A stretch of DNA of 64,000 nucleotides from Lobosporangium transversale (lineage: Eukaryota > Mortierellomycota > Mortierellomycetes > Mortierellales > Mortierellaceae): assembly GCF_002105155.1 (NCBI RefSeq), contig NW_019028997.1, positions 676,701 through 740,700 of the forward strand. The letters are read 5' to 3'. Position numbers and translations under genes: made by a program. This document shows, piece by piece, positions 59,744 through 64,000 of the stretch; the first letter of the stretch is position 1; each line of letters opens with the position of its first letter. The notes below the pieces were generated by a model. That model did no database searches. It saw only the letters and a list, made by a program, of their open reading frames with translations, and was not told the origin of the DNA.

Positions 59744-61346
59744 TAGTGCGTGCCAAAACTGATGCAATAAATTGCATTTTTCAACATTCATTCCTCATTC
59801 TCCTTCTTCCTCTTTATGATCTTCCCTGCCACCACCGTTTCTCATTCTCATTTGTCTCACCTCCATGGAGTCTCATCGTCATCGCCATCAGTGGCCTAAT
59901 TAGCATTTAATTGCAATTTGCTTTCAACATCTCATTGCATCTATTATGGCAATTAACAACTTCTTGTTTTTATTTATTCCTGTTACTTCTCCTTTCCCCT
60001 AACGATGTTCCCTCCTTTAGCCTTATATAACTCCCTCATCCTCTTCGGCATACCGCAGTATAGTTTGTGTAAGAATTCAGGAGGGATATGTGTCCATACG
60101 TCTTGGACTCTCTCCCAGAGATCCTCCATATCCTTTGCCTTGTCTGGATAATGATCCAACTGCACTTTCATGTATGCCCATATGTTTTCTATTGGGTTGA
60201 TGTCAGGAGAGTTTGCTGGCCATTCCATGAGAGGTATCTTAGACTTTTGGATATAGGTCATTGCTATTCTTCCGGTATGAATCCTAGCATTGTCCTGCTG
60301 AAATATAAATTTGTCCTTATCCATCAAGTAGTAATCCCTGGACTTAAAGATATAATCCTTGAGAACGTCGACGTATGTCACCGAATCCACCTTCTCTTGG
60401 AGCCAGCAGCCATCGCCTGGTCCGTAGTAAGTTATACAACCCCAGAACATCATTTTGCCTCCACCGCCTTGCCTTGTCTTTTTGATATGATGTGCTCGTA
60501 GAGTTTTATCCCATCGATGCTTGTAGTAGTACTTTCTTCCGCAGGACCCAACTCTGCTAAAGATGGTCTCATCTGAGAACATGACGTTCTTCCAGTCTTC
60601 TAGAGTCCAGTCCAAGTGATCCTTTGCAAAATTATATCGAGCATAGATTTGCTTCTTCGTCAGATCAGGCTGCTTCTGTTTTACATATGCCCCCATATCA
60701 TCCTGCATAAGGAACCTCCTGATGCTCGATTTACTAACCTGCACTCCTTCCCTCAATTGAACAAGTTGTTGGCCATCTTTTAGGGTCTGCAATACACCCA
60801 TGTCAAAAAATCTTGATAAAAGCTGTTTCGTTTTCTTAGTAACTTTGCAGGGTCGGCCCCCTCTCAGCACTGGAATACTTTCTTTGCCTCTTTTCCTAAT
60901 CCTTTGAGCTGAGGTAACAGATATCCCTAAACTCTTTGACACTTCTCTGGAAGACTTTCCCTGATGAAGTAGAGCAGTTGCATTTTGGATAGTTGATTTG
61001 GATAATGATTTCATGTTATGATAAAGATATGGCAGATATGTAGAGTGTCGCTTGGTGTATCAGTGGTGATGGTGCTATAAAGAAAGAATAAAGAATAAGA
61101 AAGAAGTAAGGGATGGACAAACCTGACATGTACTTTTTACCAAAACTGATGCAATGAGACATGACTATACAAATGGCGATTATTCGCTAATTGCGTCATT
61201 GATGAGAACAGCGATGACAGTCTACGAAGGTGAGACAAATGAGAATGAGAAGCGGTGATGGTAGGGAAGATCATTAGAAAGGAAAAGGAGAATGAGGAAT
61301 GAATGTTAAAAAATGCAAATTATTGCATCAGTTTTGGCACGCACCA
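59744..61346 (-). mobile_element. Complete Tc1/mariner transposon
   Basis: The element is 1603 bp with terminal inverted repeats beginning T(A/G)GTGCGTGCCAAAACTGA. Left and right ends match imperfectly for roughly 150 bases, down to a shared AATTAGC. It is flanked by the TA target duplication (59742-59743 and 61347-61348). The transposase frame on the minus strand is intact. It sits between CRN copies 2 and 3. Confidence 0.92.
59983..61014 (-). CDS. Tc1-family DD34E transposase
   Basis: A 343-aa uninterrupted frame, the normal Tc1 transposase length. The N-terminal HTH region (1-47, SSREVSKSLGISVTSAQRI) is followed by a GGRP hook (52-55) and a second HTH. The catalytic residues are all present: Asp148 in FSDET, Asp241 in FQQDNARIHT and Glu276 in SPDINPIENIW, with exactly 34 residues between the last two. 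FWGCI is also conserved. It catalyses cut-and-paste transposition into TA sites in the nucleus. An intact frame and intact ends mean recent activity is plausible. Confidence 0.95.
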   Translation of the reverse strand: MKSLSKSTIQNATALLHQGKSSREVSKSLGISVTSAQRIRKRGKESIPVLRGGRPCKVTKKTKQLLSRFFDMGVLQTLKDGQQLVQLREGVQVSKSSIRRFLMQDDMGAYVKQKQPDLTKKQIYARYNFAKDHLDWTLEDWKNVMFSDETIFSRVGSCGRKYYYKHRWDKTLRAHHIKKTRQGGGGKMMFWGCITYYGPGDGCWLQEKVDSVTYVDVLKDYIFKSRDYYLMDKDKFIFQQDNARIHTGRIAMTYIQKSKIPLMEWPANSPDINPIENIWAYMKVQLDHYPDKAKDMEDLWERVQDVWTHIPPEFLHKLYCGMPKRMRELYKAKGGNIVRGKEK

Positions 61347-62327
61347 TACGTCAAGCAAGCACTACATCGAAGTTCGGCTGCAGTCTTAAACCTTTCTACC
61401 TCATTTTTCCTTTCTTCCCCTTTTTCCATCTCCTATTCAAGCAATGCAAGCAGGGCAGAGCCGATTGGCCTATAAGCCCAGTCATATTCCTTCACCTGTT
61501 CTCCTCCTTGTAAGCTCTCTTCAAACCTCCGTCTCACCGGACTTGCCATGCTTTGATGACCCATTTGGCAGGTGGCGAAGGTCTGACAGATGAATGTATG
61601 GAACATATCTTTTTTTTTTCTTTTCAAATGAAGAGTGAAAGATATGTGAAGGTAAAGTGTGTGAAAGCAAGGAATGTGATAGAAGAAGGTGTAGAGTGGT
61701 AAAGTACGCCAAGAGTTCAGGCCCATAATATGTATATACTCTCGCATCGTATATTGTTGACATTGTGTGAATGGTATACCGTACTCAGAGTAGAGGTCAA
61801 ATTTTTTTGAGCAAAAATTTTTTGGTGTCGACATTTGCAATGAAGAGAGCACTACCCTTTATTTTCTCTTTTCATTTACAAATAAGATACCTCTTTATTT
61901 CCACCCAGGGAGCCATATTGGGGCCAAAGCCACTCTCTGTAGCAGTCACTTTGCCTTCATGGCAGTCACATTTCGGCACGTGCAGACACCCTTTCGTTCC
62001 AATATATAGGATGTTACGTCACACTTGGGGGCCAATTTAATCTTTAATCGCATGGCGTCTTGTGGAACAAGAAAAAAATTTTCTCACACACACAGCATAG
62101 CCCAACCTTGACAAATTTATCAATTGTCGCTCCTTTCTTTAACTTGCTTCACTTCATTTTTGCACTCTCTCCCTCTTCCTTTATCACTTTTTTCATATTT
62201 CACCCCAGTTTTGCTCCCATCAATTTTGCTCTTTTATTTATTCCAAGCCTTCATCTATTGCCTTTCCTTTCCTTTCCTTTCCTTTCCTTTCCTTTCCTTT
62301 TTTTTGCCTTACACATTTTTCATTTTT
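61347..62327. other. Intergenic 5' flank of CRN copy 3
   Basis: No gene seen. A TTTCC pentamer run (about 62262-62300) precedes the conserved leader. Sequence from about 62095 is similar to 53880-54060. Confidence 0.4.
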
Positions 62328-62439
62328 GTTTTCATACAGCGACCACGAGTGTGAAAGAGTATAGAATATACCTTTGCCTATTTAACCATCATTCTCCCTG
62401 CATTTCAACCACACTCAGTCCCACTCATCTTAATTTTCA
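62328..62439 (+). promoter_or_regulatory. Conserved CRN leader/promoter, copy 3
   Basis: Same sequence as before copy 2 apart from a few substitutions and a 9-base AGTCCCACTC-type duplication close to the ATG. Confidence 0.5.
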
Positions 62440-64000
62440 ATGGCCACCACAAGGAGCCAAGCACAAAAAAAAATGACTGCAAATAAGCCTGAGGATGCCT
62501 CCACACTCAATAAACGAAAAAGAGTAAACCAGCACCCACAACGAAAAAAGCGCGCCATCCCACTGCTGCTGCTGAACTGCGTTGTCGAGGGAGAAGCAAC
62601 GTCGTTCCCAGTAGAGATTTTCTGCGATAAATCGGTCGGTATGCTCAAGCAAGCAATCTACCCCAATATTACTGTGGATCCAAGCATTAAGCCCAAAGAT
62701 CTCACCCTCTACAAGGTCTCCATCCCTGACAAAGGCAAGATCGTCGTTGAGTCAGAAATCGAGTCAAAAGAGGCTCTTACAGTCGCGTCAAGGAAGCTTG
62801 GGGACATATTTATTTCCGAACTTCCAGAGGAAACTATCCATGTTTTTGTCAAGCCACCACAGCGAGGTATGTATTTGGCTCTTGATGGACTGATTGTTGA
62901 TATTTCCAGCTGATGAAGCTTGGTTTATATCTTAAACGGCCATGTGCATGATATCACCATTTGGTTTGTGTCTTGATAACTCAACGTTCTTTCTCATTAT
63001 TCGCTTTTGATACTTAGCTCAGAAAAGAAAACAAGATGAAGATTCTGGTGAGTGCTTTTGGCCGAGAACCTGGTTATTGATCATTTTAGAGTGATGTGCA
63101 ATAAATCAAGAATATTAACTTTGATCACTCTATCTCCTTTATCAGAGTCACCCTCTAAAAAAGCTCGTCCAAGTATAAGTAGTAGAAGTGCTCTTAGGGA
63201 TGCGATTACAGAAGCAGGGGCTTGTAACGGAAGGGATAGTGAATGATAGGCCTGTAATCTCGCCTCTAAACTCGAAAGAGAGGGTCAAGGTGCTTTCGTA
63301 CATGGGGGAGGAGTTATCAGGAGATAGTATTTACTACAGCATTGTTAGCGTGGCTTGCGAGCTCCGAAATTCTGGTGGTATCAAGGATTCCAAACTATTG
63401 ACTGCTCCTGAGGGTTGTTATCTTCCCTGTTGCCGGAACAAGGCATCTTTATATCAGAGATGAATATAAAAAGCTTTATGACCATATTACATCTACATTC
63501 AGTACCCCTCATGGAGCTAGTTTGAACCGACTCTTTGTCACTGGAACGCCTGGAATTGGGAAGTCAGCCTTTTTGGTCTATTTTGCCATCCGCCTCCTTG
63601 CAGAGCATGACGAGGAGAATCCACCGATTATTGTTTTCCATGAAAAGAAGAATACCGAATGTTATGCCTACGGAGGAACAACTTGCCAACGTTATGGAGA
63701 GAGAGTAGATTTCAAACATTTTCTTGAGCAACCTGAAACGTGGTATTTAGTTGACAGTGGTAACCATCCTCAACCAGATCAAGCCAGGACGATATTTGCG
63801 GCATCACCAAAAACTCTCTATGGGCAGTACGATGAATTCACCAAGGAAAATTCACGCAGTAGCTACTATCACATGTCACTCTGGAGTTTGGACGAGCTTA
63901 AGGAATGTAGAGCCAATGTAAAGTTTTTTCATCCAGTGGATGAAGAATTTTTGGAGGAGCTTTTTACAAAGTTGGGGGTGCCAGACAGGTCCTACAGGTC
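62440..64000 (+). pseudogene. CRN effector-like gene, copy 3, frameshifted and cut by window end
   Basis: Exon 1 (62440-62866) and exon 2 (63018-63047) are intact, and the splice sites match copy 2. The header differs from copy 2 in a block (YPNITVDPSIKPK replaces YLPARFDDIPPE). In exon 3 (from 63146) an extra base near 63213 and another near 63417 break the frame. Beyond that, the P-loop module (GTPGIGKSAF, HEKKNTECYAYGG) reads well to about 63970, where a third shift is likely. The NTPase part is nearly identical to copy 1, not copy 2. The C-terminal module lies outside the window. Sequencing errors could explain one shift; two or three make a pseudogene more likely. Confidence 0.8.

Noticed and set aside
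1..64000. CRISPR arrays, rRNA genes, complete tRNA genes
   Set aside because: None seen by eye; direct repeats present have no regular spacer pattern, and this is eukaryotic DNA.

Overview
This window is nuclear DNA of a filamentous fungus. The evidence is short spliceosomal introns with GT..AG ends, fungal regulators (a copper-fist factor and a GCN4/CPC1-type bZIP), a Ran GTPase, fungus-like small secreted proteins and long homopolymer A/T tracts between genes. The mix of Crinkler (CRN) effector-like genes, repeat-rich LRR proteins and many decayed DNA transposons suggests an early-diverging lineage. Mortierellomycota is my best guess, by inference only; I could not run a search.

Layout. 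1-3.6 kb: a divergent pair, a membrane-anchored SGNH (IAH1-like) esterase running off the left edge and a membrane-anchored PARG-like protein. 4.2-7.2 kb: an LRR protein whose repeats are nearly identical in DNA and whose last repeat is frameshifted. 7.2-15.7 kb: a gene-poor stretch with a small secreted Cys-rich protein, a multi-exon gene of unknown family with an apparent 27-nt intron, and a fragment of a nuclease-like gene. 15.7-20.6 kb: a small GPI-type surface protein and a copper-fist regulator. 24.2-33.4 kb: housekeeping genes (Ran, a very large LysM protein, a malate dehydrogenase ending in AKL). 35.2-35.8 kb: 195-bp tandem repeats. 36.4-38.6 kb: a five-exon gene with a possible PD-(D/E)XK core. 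39-41.8 kb: Tc1 and hAT remnants and a gene with two CRN headers. 44.1-46.6 kb: GCN4-like bZIP with two upstream ORFs.

47.7-64 kb is the accessory hot spot. It holds three related CRN loci (48.2-52.1, 54.2-56.6 and 62.4 kb to the right edge) plus a fourth header fragment. Only the middle locus is intact: 730 aa with a ubiquitin-like header, a STAND/AAA-type P-loop NTPase and a C-terminal nuclease-like region. The left copy is split by a 1.7-kb foldback element with an 11-bp target duplication; the right copy carries frameshifts. A Helitron remnant and a complete Tc1/mariner element (59744-61346, TA duplication) lie between the second and third copies. The loci share a near-identical 5' module and intron but differ sharply downstream, so they look like mosaics made by module exchange.

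Exon boundaries were read by eye from splice signals and frame continuity. They are models, not transcript-supported annotation.
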